A stretch of DNA of 64,000 bases. Origin: Paraliobacillus ryukyuensis (GTDB lineage: Bacteria; Bacillota; Bacilli; Bacillales; Amphibacillaceae). Location: the NCBI RefSeq assembly GCF_003315295.1, contig NZ_QNRI01000011.1, positions 1 through 64,000 on the forward strand. Reading direction: 5' to 3'. The stretch's first letter is position 1. Each line of letters begins with the position of its first letter. This document shows positions 42,958 through 52,657 of the stretch, piece by piece. Under the pieces are notes generated by a model, which saw nothing but the letters and a program-made list of their open reading frames with translations, had not been told where the DNA came from and did no database searches. The position numbers and the translations under genes are program-made.

Positions 42958-43281
42958 TTGGATAATGAAGAAGTAATCATGGGGATAATCGTACATGGAG
43001 GCAATGCAAGAAGTTATGCCATGCGTGCAATGTCTGCTGCAAAAAATCTAGATTTTGAAGAAGCTGACGAGCTCGTGGAAAGCGCAAATGAAGAGTTAAA
43101 TAAAGCACATCGTATTCAAACGGATCTTATTCAAGCGGAATCAAGAGGAGATAAAACAGAGGTATCATTGTTAATGGTTCATGCGCAAGATCATTTGATG
43201 AATGCTATGAGTGTTAGAGACGTTTCGTTAGAAATTATTGATTTAAATAAAAAAATAAAAAAACTTTCTGGAGGTAATTAA
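42958..43281 (+). CDS. licA: PTS lactose/cellobiose-type EIIA component
   Basis: Phosphoryl carrier of the oligo-beta-glucoside PTS, passing phosphate from HPr to EIIB. 107 residues, all-helical trimer type. The phosphorylated histidine is H75 in VHAQDHLM, and IIVHGGNARSYAM is near the N-terminus. Translation starts at a TTG, placed seven bases after AAAGGAGGG; no ATG fits. First gene of licA-licB-licC, one base from licB. Confidence 0.93.
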   Translation: MDNEEVIMGIIVHGGNARSYAMRAMSAAKNLDFEEADELVESANEELNKAHRIQTDLIQAESRGDKTEVSLLMVHAQDHLMNAMSVRDVSLEIIDLNKKIKKLSGGN

Positions 43282-43282
43282 T

Positions 43283-43597
43283 ATGAAAAACATTTTACTG
43301 GTATGTGCAGCAGGTATGTCAACAAGTATGTTGGTCACCAAAATGGAAAAGGCAGCTGTAAATAAGGATGAAGAAATTAAAATTACTGCAACTTCTGGTG
43401 GGGATGTCAAGAAATATATTGACGAAGCTGAGGTTTTATTACTTGGACCACAAGTCTCCTATTTAAAAGCAGATTATGAAAAGCAGTATGGTGATGAACG
43501 AGGCATACCGGTGGAAGTAATTAATAGTATCGATTATGGCACAATGAATGGAGAAAAAGTACTAAACTGGGCAATTGATTTAATTGATTCAAAATAA
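43283..43597 (+). CDS. licB: PTS lactose/cellobiose-type EIIB component
   Basis: Cytoplasmic EIIB that phosphorylates the incoming sugar. The phosphocysteine C8 lies in LLVCAAGMSTSMLV, the family P-loop. 104 residues, with LLGPQVSYL near 53. RBS GGAGGTAA overlaps the end of licA. Confidence 0.95.
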   Translation: MKNILLVCAAGMSTSMLVTKMEKAAVNKDEEIKITATSGGDVKKYIDEAEVLLLGPQVSYLKADYEKQYGDERGIPVEVINSIDYGTMNGEKVLNWAIDLIDSK

Positions 43598-43622
43598 ATT
43601 ATAATTAGGGAGGAGTTATATT

Positions 43623-44897
43623 ATGGCTATTGCAGACTTTCAGCAAAAATTGCAATCAGGTGCAGGGAAAATAAGTTCCAATAAGTATTTAAAATCAGTT
43701 TCTGACGGATTAATGTCAGCGCTTCCAGCTTTAATCATTGGTGCATTTTCAACGTTATTAAGTGGTATGGCAATTGAACCCTATCAAGATTTTATTACAA
43801 ATACAGGGTTAAAACCTATCTTAGATTTACCTTCTCAGTACACGATAGATATGATTGCTCTGTATGCAGTATTTTTTATAGCATATCGATTGGCAACAGC
43901 ATTTGACAAAGATGGTGCACCGGCAGGGTTAATCGCACTTATGTCTTTCTTTGTATTAACACCAACAGCGCTATTAGATGAATCGGCTGTTTTACCATTT
44001 CAGTTCTTAGGTGCTCAAGGCTTGTTTGTAGCAATTATCGTTGGTTTAATAAGTGCAAGACTTTATGTCTTAATAGTGGACAAAGGTATAACGATAAAAA
44101 TGCCAGATGGTGTACCGCCAACTGTTTCCAAAACATTTGCAGGCTTAGTTCCAGGAATTCTAATCGTTGTGTTGTTTACAATAATAAGTGCCATTTTTGA
44201 TGCTACAACGTATGGTAGCATGCATCAAGTTGTTTATTCATTTATTCAAACACCTCTTCAAAACTTGGGTGGTGGGTTCTGGTCACTTATTGCAATGATT
44301 CTTGTTATTCATGTTTTATGGCTTTTAGGTATTCATGGTATGCTAGTTGTTTTACCAATCTATTTAAGTATTTGGATGCCATTGGGAGTAGAAAATCTAG
44401 ATGCCCTGGCAGCTGGAGAAGAGTTACCGAATATTGTTAACACAGGATTTGCTCAATTATTCATTCTGCTTGGTGGTTCGGGAGCAACATTAGGTCTTGC
44501 AATTATTATGACGTTCATGGCTAAAAGTAAACGATATAAAACGTTAGGTAGATTATCCTTACCGGGATCAATCTTTGGTATCAATGAACCATTAATCTTT
44601 GGATTGCCGATTGTATTAAATCCATATCTAGCGATTCCATTCGTTTTAGCGCCATTAGTAGTATCGATTATACCTTATTTTTTAATGGCATCAGGTTTAG
44701 TTACAAAATTGGCGGGGGCACACTTACCGCTTGGAACGCCAGCATTTTTTAATGCAATCATCCAAGGTGGGTTTTCAATTTTAGTGCTACAAATCTTAAT
44801 GATTATTTTATCAGGTATTATTTACTACCCATTCTTCCGTATAATAGACAAGCAAGCAGTAAAGGAGGAAGAATCTGCACAGGAATCACTAGAATAA
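43623..44897 (+). CDS. licC: PTS lactose/cellobiose-type EIIC component
   Basis: Membrane channel of the oligo-beta-glucoside PTS, 424 residues with eight to ten hydrophobic segments. The family motif PGSIFGINEPLIFGLPIVLNP appears near 318-338 (FGINEP is the core). It follows licB by 25 bases with a GGGAGGAG site, and is followed by a hairpin with a U tail. Confidence 0.94.
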   Translation: MAIADFQQKLQSGAGKISSNKYLKSVSDGLMSALPALIIGAFSTLLSGMAIEPYQDFITNTGLKPILDLPSQYTIDMIALYAVFFIAYRLATAFDKDGAPAGLIALMSFFVLTPTALLDESAVLPFQFLGAQGLFVAIIVGLISARLYVLIVDKGITIKMPDGVPPTVSKTFAGLVPGILIVVLFTIISAIFDATTYGSMHQVVYSFIQTPLQNLGGGFWSLIAMILVIHVLWLLGIHGMLVVLPIYLSIWMPLGVENLDALAAGEELPNIVNTGFAQLFILLGGSGATLGLAIIMTFMAKSKRYKTLGRLSLPGSIFGINEPLIFGLPIVLNPYLAIPFVLAPLVVSIIPYFLMASGLVTKLAGAHLPLGTPAFFNAIIQGGFSILVLQILMIILSGIIYYPFFRIIDKQAVKEEESAQESLE

Positions 44898-44930
44898 TCA
44901 AATTGAAAGTTAGTTTGTTAAAAAGTTTAT

Positions 44931-44966
44931 AACTGGTATGTAGGTTCCTAATGCATACCAGTTTTT
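44931..44966 (+). terminator. Terminator or attenuator between licC and the GH1 gene
   Basis: AACTGGTATG (44931-44940) pairs with CATACCAGTT (44954-44963), running into five T residues. It sits between two genes of the same locus and direction, so it either ends the licABC transcript or reduces readthrough into the glucosidase gene. Confidence 0.8.
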
Positions 44967-45028
44967 CCTAATCAAAACTCATCAAAATATAAATTAGTTT
45001 CTTATTTTTGATAAATGTCTGCTGATGA

Positions 45029-46477
<1,449 letters not shown>

Positions 46478-46558
46478 CGATGCTAAGGAGTAGGCTGGGG
46501 CAAAACAAAATTTAATTACTCAAAATACGAATGTTATTTCCTCTAAATAGGGAGTGTA

Positions 46559-46617
46559 AACTAAACTGTGTAAGTTAAGAGAGCGTACCACTCTTACTTA
46601 CACAGTTTAGTTTTTTT
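46559..46617 (+). terminator. Long-stem terminator after the GH1 gene
   Basis: Arms 46559-46581 and 46591-46612 pair over about 22 bp with one bulged T, ending in seven T residues. The stem is unusually long, and the bases just before it (GGCTGGGGCAAAAC) resemble repeats that often occur in Firmicute gaps. Confidence 0.8.
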
Positions 46618-46654
46618 ATTATAAAATAGAAATATATGATATGGAGCGGTTACA

Positions 46655-47353
46655 CTTAGTTGGACAAATTAGTTAAGGTCAGTTGTTAGATTTGGTTCAA
46701 TTACAAACCAAGTGGCGTTAAAAATGACCAGAAGAACGAGAAGAAGTTTTTCCAAAGCGTTCAAAGAACAAATGGGACAGTTGCATACGTCTTTGGCAAA
46801 CCTCGTGCGAAGATTAGAAGAGAATACGAATTGACACCTTCTTCCTTTGATAAGTGGGTTCGACAGTATCATGATAATGGGTCGTTTCAGGAAAAAGACA
46901 ATCGCAGACCGGAACAAGAAGAGTTAATCAAACTTCGGAAAGAAAATCAAAAACTAGCCATGGAAAACGATATTTGCACCTAAAGGTATAAAAGTATCTC
47001 CACATTTAACATGCTAGATACTCTAAAAAGCAGGCCGCGCTGATCATGGGACGAAAGTAGATGTGATCCGGAATAACCGTCACAAATACGCGGTATCAGC
47101 AACGGTTTTTATGTACCGAGTAATCGCAGGTACAATGTGCTCATGTCTCAAATCGCTAGAAGTACGTACTATTATGAAGCAAAAATCCGTGATGACCAAG
47201 AAGAAGAATTAACCGATCTGATTATTGATATTTTCAAGCAAAGTCGAAGTAATTACGGGTAACGAAAGATTAAAATAGAACAAAAAAAGAAAGGCTGGAT
47301 CGTTTCACGCCATCGCATTGGCCGAATCATGAAAGAACAAATGCTTGTTTGAA
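46655..47353 (+). pseudogene. Decayed IS3-family transposase (OrfA and N-terminal OrfB)
   Basis: Joined across frames, the plus strand reads an IS3-type OrfA from 46724 (MTRRTRRSFSKAFKEQM, then YELTPSSFDKWVRQYHDNG, then a leucine/lysine-rich coiled coil ending NQKLAMENDI near 46977). After about 50 unrelated bases it resumes with AALIMGRK and an OrfB start (MSQIARSTYYYEAK, FKQSRSNYG, stop, RKIKIEQKKKGW, RIGRIMKEQMLV). Several frameshifts and stops are present, and the DDE integrase core is missing. It is therefore inactive and truncated at the 3' side. A motif TTGGACA near 46660 may be part of the left end. Confidence 0.85.
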
Positions 47354-47791
47354 ACATAGCCATCACCTCCTATGGTGGTATCTAATAATCAAAACTTTTC
47401 TGACCTGGAGTCATTGATGTCTGCCTCGTTATTAGCACTTGATTCAAAAAAAGAGCATTTATAGCTACACTGTATCCAGATTGTTTTTTGACATTTGCTA
47501 CCTAGACACTGTTATGGTTCAATCGGCATTAATAGATTATTATATAATGGGAATCAAAATATAGCAGAAATAATGGTTGTACAACAGTGGTTAAACCTTT
47601 TTTCGTGATGAACGACGAATAGCAGGCTAAATAAGCAGTCCGATATGGCTGTGAGGAGAGAAAGCAATGACTTTCTCATTAACAATACACATTCTGCGTT
47701 TCGAATATGACCTTTAAGGCCCCCCGAGGGGTATTCAATTGGAAATCCCTCTAAGATGGGCTCTTAAACATATTATACGAGGAGGGGGAAA

Positions 47792-48010
47792 ATGAACTAT
47801 TGGAGATGGAACTCTAAAAAGAAATTTTTATGGAACTTAATTCAAGTACCCATTGTAATTATACTTATTACCATAATTTCTAATTCAGATTACGTTTCTC
47901 CTTTGAAATCAAAGTTAGTGATTTCTTTATTGGTTTTGATAACTATTTTATCTTTGGTTTATAACTATATAAAAATGAAAAATTGTGATAGAAATGAAAA
48001 AAAGAAATGA
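47792..48010 (+). CDS. Small predicted membrane protein
   Basis: 72 residues with an excellent RBS (GAGGAGGGGG) before the ATG. Two hydrophobic segments (about 15-31 and 39-58) lie between a basic, tryptophan-rich N-terminus and a very basic C-terminus. No family recognised. It is on the opposite strand to the three-gene cassette and close to the IS remnant; a hairpin at 48030-48065 follows. Confidence 0.6.
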   Translation: MNYWRWNSKKKFLWNLIQVPIVIILITIISNSDYVSPLKSKLVISLLVLITILSLVYNYIKMKNCDRNEKKK

Positions 48011-48384
48011 TATATATTTTTCATAAGTACACTCCAGGTGTAGAGATATTAAAGAGCCTGGTGTGCTTTGTGTGTCACGATTAGGTGATGTGTTTGGCAC
48101 GATTTAGATACAAAGGAAATAATTGAACCAAACTTCATATTACTATTTGCATACAATGTCGGATCATGTTAAAGATACTTTTGCATTTTTGCTTGACTAG
48201 AACATGCACTAAATCTAATCAATAACAGACCCAGAAAATATATAAATTGGTAAATTACACACGAAGCATTTCAAGAAGAACTGTTGCACTTAATTTTACA
48301 AACTAGCTTATCTCGTAGATGATGAAACATTAATTTTTCCTCTAGTTAAATTAAAAAAGCCCTCCTTAGTGAGGGCTTTCAAAA
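48011..48384. other. Intergenic region between the small membrane-protein gene and the cassette
   Basis: About 370 bases. A hairpin (48030-48038 with 48057-48065, CACTCCAGG against CCTGGTGTG, one mismatch) may end the upstream gene. A terminator reading the minus strand lies at 48351-48383. In between I see no gene. Confidence 0.45.
48351..48383 (-). terminator. Terminator of the three-gene cassette
   Basis: Minus-strand AAAGCCCTC pairs with GAGGGCTTT around a short loop and runs into six T residues, directly after the stop codon of the last cassette gene. The stem is GC-rich in an AT-rich region. Confidence 0.9.
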
Positions 48385-49407
48385 TTATTTGTGTTCAATT
48401 TTTTTGTCGAACGTTGAAGAAGTTTCAAATAATGCTGCAACATCATTTAAATCCAGTAAATTCTTCTTTATTATAGATTCTATTACTTCCAAACCTATTT
48501 GTATTCTAAATTGCTTTTTTTCTTCACTTAGAAAATGTTTAGCTGAATTATTGTATAGAGATTTTAATTTAGGTATTAAATAGCTATATAAATAAACAAT
48601 AAAAAACGGCTCATTATTTTCAGCCTCAAACATTTTCAATTTTGATGATTGATTGACAAAGATTTGAGTGTTAGACATGTCATCAAGTGTAAAAACAATA
48701 TCAATATCAGCATTTCTTAATCTTGCAGTAATTGTCTTTAACGTCTCTCCGTTACTTATAAAAGCTTTAGTTATTATTAGTTCTGAAGTCTGGTCAGAAG
48801 TTCCACTAAAAATATTATGCTCATCACCTATATTACCGATAAAACCACTTATATTCATTAAAGTAATCCCATCATCTAGTAATCCTGCATTTTGAGTGTA
48901 TTTAAAAAATAGCCAATTAAACAAATCTGGTGGCATTTGATAATCATCATCAATTTTGGATATGTACTGGGTTCCAACTAATTTTTTCACTCTATCTACA
49001 TGAAATTCATTAGATGAACAAATGATTAAATGTACAGAGTCTTTTATGTTAAAAAAGTATACCATTATTTGCGCATAGTTTACTCTATTCGCTTTAGAAA
49101 GAAAATTTCCATTTGAATCCTTTTTTTTCCTTTTTGTAAATTCAATATCCGCAGGAACAAAAAAGTATTCAACACTATCTTCTTGTTCATTAATATCATA
49201 GAATGATATGTCATTTTGTTGAGATACTTCTCCCCAAGTAAAGTAAAAGTTTTTTTCTTCTTCCGATAAATGCTCTGCCTTTTTGCTGTCACGTGATGCG
49301 ATTTTAAGAGGGTCAGTATATTTTCTATTTAAAATATTTTTTTTGACATCAATTAAACTATTTATCTTCGTTAACTTAAATAATTTACAAGTTACTTTGG
49401 ATTTCAT
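48385..49407 (-). CDS. Unrecognised 340-residue protein (cassette gene 3)
   Basis: No family recognised. The protein is soluble by composition, with a mixed alpha/beta pattern: a charged N-terminal part (about 1-110), hydrophobic strands such as RVNYAQIMVYFFNIKDSVHLIICSS (about 108-132, possible core strand pair), a central part with LIITKAFISNGETLKTITARL and IDIVFTLDD (about 211-245), and a helical C-terminal third rich in K and E. No signal peptide. It starts four bases after the stop of the membrane gene, with GGGGGAGGAG upstream, so it is expressed with it. Base composition is strongly AT-rich compared with guaA. Last of three genes; a clear terminator follows. Confidence 0.7.
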   Translation of the reverse strand: MKSKVTCKLFKLTKINSLIDVKKNILNRKYTDPLKIASRDSKKAEHLSEEEKNFYFTWGEVSQQNDISFYDINEQEDSVEYFFVPADIEFTKRKKKDSNGNFLSKANRVNYAQIMVYFFNIKDSVHLIICSSNEFHVDRVKKLVGTQYISKIDDDYQMPPDLFNWLFFKYTQNAGLLDDGITLMNISGFIGNIGDEHNIFSGTSDQTSELIITKAFISNGETLKTITARLRNADIDIVFTLDDMSNTQIFVNQSSKLKMFEAENNEPFFIVYLYSYLIPKLKSLYNNSAKHFLSEEKKQFRIQIGLEVIESIIKKNLLDLNDVAALFETSSTFDKKIEHK

Positions 49408-49411
49408 TAAC

Positions 49412-50131
49412 TTACTCCTCCCCCTTACAACTTACTATTAAAGGCTCAAAATTAACCTTTATCAGACATTTAGAAATTAACCTTACAATTTTAACAAATT
49501 TACTTGACATTATAACTAAATCCAAACTAGTCTCATCATTTTTAACTCTAATAGGCTTAACATTAAACTGTTCAGTTAATTTATACGGTCTCTCTTTAAA
49601 TGAATTTCCTTTAATATTCACTTTTTCTAACAGATTAATTGATATTCTGCGCTCATACAACTTATATATACCATCTAAATTATTATCCCATTTATCACGA
49701 AAAGAAATATCTAATAATTCGGGATTAAAATAAATATCAAATGAAATTCCAAGCTTTTTAATTAATAATGTTGGTATCCATCCCTGTGGCTTTAAAATTA
49801 TTTCAATTTCAACATTTTTTGAGAAGTATTCATAATTAGTCGGTGAAAATTTCATTGTAGTTCTTTTATTTCCATTAAGTTTAGTATTAACTGTTACATC
49901 CATTCTTTTAAAATTAGTTCTTATCTTACCTACTAAATATGAAGATATTTCCAACATTAACCCAATGAAAAGTGCTATCAAAGCACTCAATACTGTTTTT
50001 TTTAACAAATCACTTTCATAGCCTAATTTCTCTATGAAATTATATACGAAATTTTCTTTATTAGTAGCTACGAACGCAACAAAAAGTGTAATTGCAAAAG
50101 TTTTAAATAATTGTACCACTTTATTTTTCAT
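49412..50131 (-). CDS. Unrecognised two-helix membrane protein with beta-rich domain (cassette gene 2)
   Basis: 239 residues. Two hydrophobic helices near the N-terminus (about 5-24 and 45-67) are followed by a basic stretch and about 165 residues that look like successive beta strands (MDVTVNTKL, KNVEIEIIL, GISFDIYF, ERRISINLL). Both termini would face the cytoplasm. This two-helix plus beta-domain plan recalls membrane effectors of some antiphage systems such as the S-2TM-beta (Cap15) type, but no sequence motif proves it. Its ATG overlaps the stop of gene 1 (ATGA), so translation is coupled. Confidence 0.65.
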   Translation of the reverse strand: MKNKVVQLFKTFAITLFVAFVATNKENFVYNFIEKLGYESDLLKKTVLSALIALFIGLMLEISSYLVGKIRTNFKRMDVTVNTKLNGNKRTTMKFSPTNYEYFSKNVEIEIILKPQGWIPTLLIKKLGISFDIYFNPELLDISFRDKWDNNLDGIYKLYERRISINLLEKVNIKGNSFKERPYKLTEQFNVKPIRVKNDETSLDLVIMSSKFVKIVRLISKCLIKVNFEPLIVSCKGEE

Positions 50132-50643
50132 ACCAGCATCCTCGGCCCAAAGCTAATAAACTCTATTAGTTTCTTTACATCTATATATTCTTCCTCAGAC
50201 AATCCACTATCAATTCCTAAAACACCATTTGATTTTAAAGTAACCATATGGTTACCTTTGGATCTAAAAAATAACTGCATAATCTCATAATCTTGATTTT
50301 GAAGTAAAGCTTCTATTGATTCTAAATTAAACTCTTCACCTTCTAACAAATCTTCAATTTCATAATTTTTAAATTTACAGTCTACCAGTGATAAATTGAA
50401 CCTATCTTGCATTAGTATAAGGTTCAGGTATTTATGATTACTCAACATAAGTTGCTTCACTGTACTATAAACAAAGATATTATAGATTTGGTCATCCATC
50501 AAAAAAGCATTAAAATCTTGAGGAGAATATGGGATTGCGAATGAATAACCCTTTTTACTAACAATACAATCCTTCAAAAAAACCTGTTTATAAAAAGGAG
50601 GATTCTTTTCATTTGGCTGGAATAGAATTTTAAAATATTTCAT
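50128..50643 (-). CDS. Unrecognised 171-residue protein (cassette gene 1)
   Basis: No family recognised. A soluble protein with an acidic middle (NYEIEDLLEGEEFNLESIE), predicted strands at the start (KYFKILFQP) and a C-terminal part with MVTLKSNGVLGI and SEEEYIDVKKLIEFISFG. The RBS AAAGGAGGAAC lies at a normal distance from the ATG. It opens the three-gene operon; a very AT-rich stretch with TATAAT-like boxes lies about 50 bases upstream (50690-50705). Codon use is AT-rich like its two partners. Confidence 0.65.
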   Translation of the reverse strand: MKYFKILFQPNEKNPPFYKQVFLKDCIVSKKGYSFAIPYSPQDFNAFLMDDQIYNIFVYSTVKQLMLSNHKYLNLILMQDRFNLSLVDCKFKNYEIEDLLEGEEFNLESIEALLQNQDYEIMQLFFRSKGNHMVTLKSNGVLGIDSGLSEEEYIDVKKLIEFISFGPRMLV

Positions 50644-50775
50644 TACAGGTTCCTCCTTTTTTATAAATTCTTAAATGAAATATTTATTATAGTAATATAA
50701 TACCAAATCAACATTTCGTTTGCATTACAAAATCTAATATAAATGCAATTTGAATAACATCAAAACTATAAATAT

Positions 50776-50817
50776 CCCACCAAAGATATTCTCTTTTTGG
50801 GGGGATGAAATGGTGGG
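50776..50817. repeat. Inverted repeat upstream of the cassette
   Basis: CCCACCA (50776-50782) and TGGTGGG (50811-50817) are complementary, with a 28-base loop containing a T run and a G run. It lies between the guaA terminator and the cassette promoter region. Confidence 0.3.
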
Positions 50818-50829
50818 GAACCAAATAAG

Positions 50830-50884
50830 AACAAGCCTATTTTACAGTTCACAATCACAATGGACATTGTAAAATAGGCTTGTT
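50830..50884 (-). terminator. Terminator of guaA
   Basis: Perfect 17-bp inverted repeat (50830-50846 with 50868-50884, AACAAGCCTATTTTACA), about 20 bases after the guaA stop codon on the minus strand. The loop itself contains a smaller CAAT/ATTG inverted repeat. The U tail is short. Confidence 0.7.
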
Positions 50885-50906
50885 CACTTCAAATTATTTT
50901 TGTTAT

Positions 50907-52445
50907 TTATTCCCACTCAATCGTAGCTGGTGGCTTGCTCGTCACATCATACACAATACGGTTAACATGGTCGACTTCGTTCACAATTCGATTCGATATT
51001 TTCTCTAATACTTCCCACGGGATTCTCGCCCAATCCGATGTCATGCCATCAATAGAGGTTACAGCACGGATACCGATCGTGTGGTCATACGTTCTGGCAT
51101 CACCCATGACACCGACACTTTTGATGTCCGGTAAGACAGTGAAGTATTGCCAAATATCACGATCTAAACCCGCTAAAGCAATCTCTTCACGCAAGATCCA
51201 ATCTGATTCACGAACAATTTCCACTTTTTCAGGTGTTACTTCGCCTAGTACACGAATACCTAAACCTGGTCCTGGGAATGGTTGACGCCAAACAATTGCT
51301 TCTGGTACGCCTAACTCTAATCCAAGCGCGCGTACTTCATCTTTAAATAATGTGTTTAATGGCTCAAGTAATTCAAACTGCATGTCTTCTGGTAAGCCAC
51401 CAACATTATGGTGCGATTTAATTGTTTGCGCTGTTTCCGTACCACTTTCGACAATATCGGTATACAGTGTACCTTGTGCAAGGAAGTCCATATCTTTTAA
51501 TTTATCTGCTTCATCATCGAACACATAAATAAATTCGTTTCCGATAATTTTACGTTTTTGCTCTGGATCTGTGACCCCTTTTAGCTTACTTAAAAAGCGA
51601 TCTTGCGCGTCCACTTTGATAATATTCATATGGAAGCCATCACGAAAGGTTTCCATCACCATGTCGCCTTCATTTTTACGAAGTAAGCCGTGATCAACAA
51701 AAATACACGTTAATTGATCGCCAATTGCTTTATGGATTAATGCGGCTACAACAGAAGAATCCACACCGCCACTTAAGGCACATAACACTTTACGATCGCC
51801 CACTATGTTTTGGATTTTTTCTACTTCTTGTTCTACGAAATTAGCCATTGTCCAATCTCCAGTACAATCACAAACACCAAAAACAAATTGCTTCAATAAA
51901 TCATTTCCGTAAATCGTGTTACGTACTTCTGGATGGAATTGGACACCATACATTTGTTTTTGTTCATTACTCATAGCTGCAACTGGTGTAGATGTACTTG
52001 TTGCTTCCACTACGAAATCAGACGGAGCTTCGATAATCTTATCGCTGTGACTCATCCAAACGGTTTGTTCATTTGGCGTGCCTGTAAATAGCTTTGCATT
52101 GTCGGTGACATGAATATCCGCCTTACCATATTCACGTTCATTCGCTCGTTCGACTTTTCCATCAAAATGATGGGTCATTAATTGCATGCCGTAGCAAATG
52201 CCCAACACAGGAATACCTAAGTCAAAGATACCTTCGTCGCAACGAAAACTATCTTCATCATACACACTATATGGACCGCCAGATAAAATAATTCCTTTGG
52301 GATTCATTGCTTTAATCTCTTCAACTGTTAATCGATGGGAATGCAACTCACTATAGACACCAAATTCTCTAATCCGTCGTGTGATTAACTGGTTATATTG
52401 ACTACCAAAATCTAATACAAGTACTAATTCATTGTTTACTTGCAA
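50907..52445 (-). CDS. guaA: GMP synthase (glutamine-hydrolysing)
   Basis: Converts XMP to GMP with glutamine and ATP. The N-terminal class I glutaminase domain has LGICYGMQL (catalytic cysteine near 83) and QFHPEV; the ATP-pyrophosphatase domain has the [13 protein letters not shown]-loop near 224; the C-terminal dimerisation domain ends KPPATIEWE. 512 residues. Translation starts at a TTG (52443-52445) with AAGGAGC upstream. Expression is set by the riboswitch at 52539-52609; no PurBox is visible. Confidence 0.97.
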   Translation of the reverse strand: MQVNNELVLVLDFGSQYNQLITRRIREFGVYSELHSHRLTVEEIKAMNPKGIILSGGPYSVYDEDSFRCDEGIFDLGIPVLGICYGMQLMTHHFDGKVERANEREYGKADIHVTDNAKLFTGTPNEQTVWMSHSDKIIEAPSDFVVEATSTSTPVAAMSNEQKQMYGVQFHPEVRNTIYGNDLLKQFVFGVCDCTGDWTMANFVEQEVEKIQNIVGDRKVLCALSGGVDSSVVAALIHKAIGDQLTCIFVDHGLLRKNEGDMVMETFRDGFHMNIIKVDAQDRFLSKLKGVTDPEQKRKIIGNEFIYVFDDEADKLKDMDFLAQGTLYTDIVESGTETAQTIKSHHNVGGLPEDMQFELLEPLNTLFKDEVRALGLELGVPEAIVWRQPFPGPGLGIRVLGEVTPEKVEIVRESDWILREEIALAGLDRDIWQYFTVLPDIKSVGVMGDARTYDHTIGIRAVTSIDGMTSDWARIPWEVLEKISNRIVNEVDHVNRIVYDVTSKPPATIEWE

Positions 52446-52484
52446 ACCTGTCAGCTCCTTCTTTCCTTAACCTTACCATTTTTA

Positions 52485-52516
52485 TAAAAAACTGCCCTCT
52501 TGTAACAAGAAGACAG
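52485..52516 (-). terminator. Riboswitch-controlled terminator upstream of guaA
   Basis: On the minus strand CTGTCTTCTTG pairs with CAAGAGGGCAG and runs into six T residues, 40 bases before guaA. A second hairpin between aptamer and terminator (CAGATAAA...TTTATCTG type, about 52512-52540) could act as the antiterminator, since the two share the CTGTC segment. Confidence 0.8.
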
Positions 52517-52538
52517 ATAAAAAACGTACGTTTATCTG

Positions 52539-52609
52539 CCTCCATAGTCGAGCTATTTACGGTTACTCGCTAGAAACTCTCGAACCCTATTATCGAGATT
52601 ATATAGAGG
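52539..52609 (-). promoter_or_regulatory. Purine (guanine-class) riboswitch aptamer of guaA
   Basis: P1 pairs 52602-52609 with 52539-52546 (CCTCTATA / TATGGAGG). L3 ACCGTAAAT is conserved and the junction before P1 reads GACTAT, with C at the specificity site, so guanine is the expected ligand. J2/3 reads GTTTCTAG rather than GTTTCTAC, and P3 is one pair longer with an A-A mismatch. Confidence 0.9.
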
Positions 52610-52628
52610 TAGCTTTCATATTTCTCTT

Positions 52629-52657
52629 ATTCTATCAACGCCATTTCTATTGGTCAA
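52629..52657 (-). promoter_or_regulatory. Sigma-A promoter of guaA
   Basis: Minus-strand TTGACC (52652-52657) and TAGAAT (52629-52634) with 17-base spacing. The -35 overlaps the stop codon of the upstream transglutaminase gene. Confidence 0.75.

Larger units (their letters stand above)
46478..47791. other. Gap containing a terminator and IS remnant
   Basis: 1.3 kb without an intact gene. It holds the long terminator (46559-46617), the decayed IS3-family element (about 46655-47353) and about 430 further bases (47354-47791) in which I see no gene or motif that I can name. Confidence 0.5.

Noticed and set aside
42747-43004. Minus-strand open frame of 85 codons overlapping licA
   Set aside because: It overlaps the start of licA and the lic promoter on the opposite strand and has no RBS or recognisable motif.
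48385-50643. Reading the cassette as CBASS or Kiwa
   Set aside because: The 2TM-beta plan recalls Cap15, but none of the partners shows the GS...DxD motif of a CD-NTase. For Kiwa, the membrane protein has two rather than four helices and I cannot confirm a DUF4868 domain. I leave the system unnamed.
50811-50830. Short frame starting ATGGTGGGG near the guaA terminator
   Set aside because: It runs into the terminator hairpin and has no ribosome binding site; the G-run is part of an inverted repeat.
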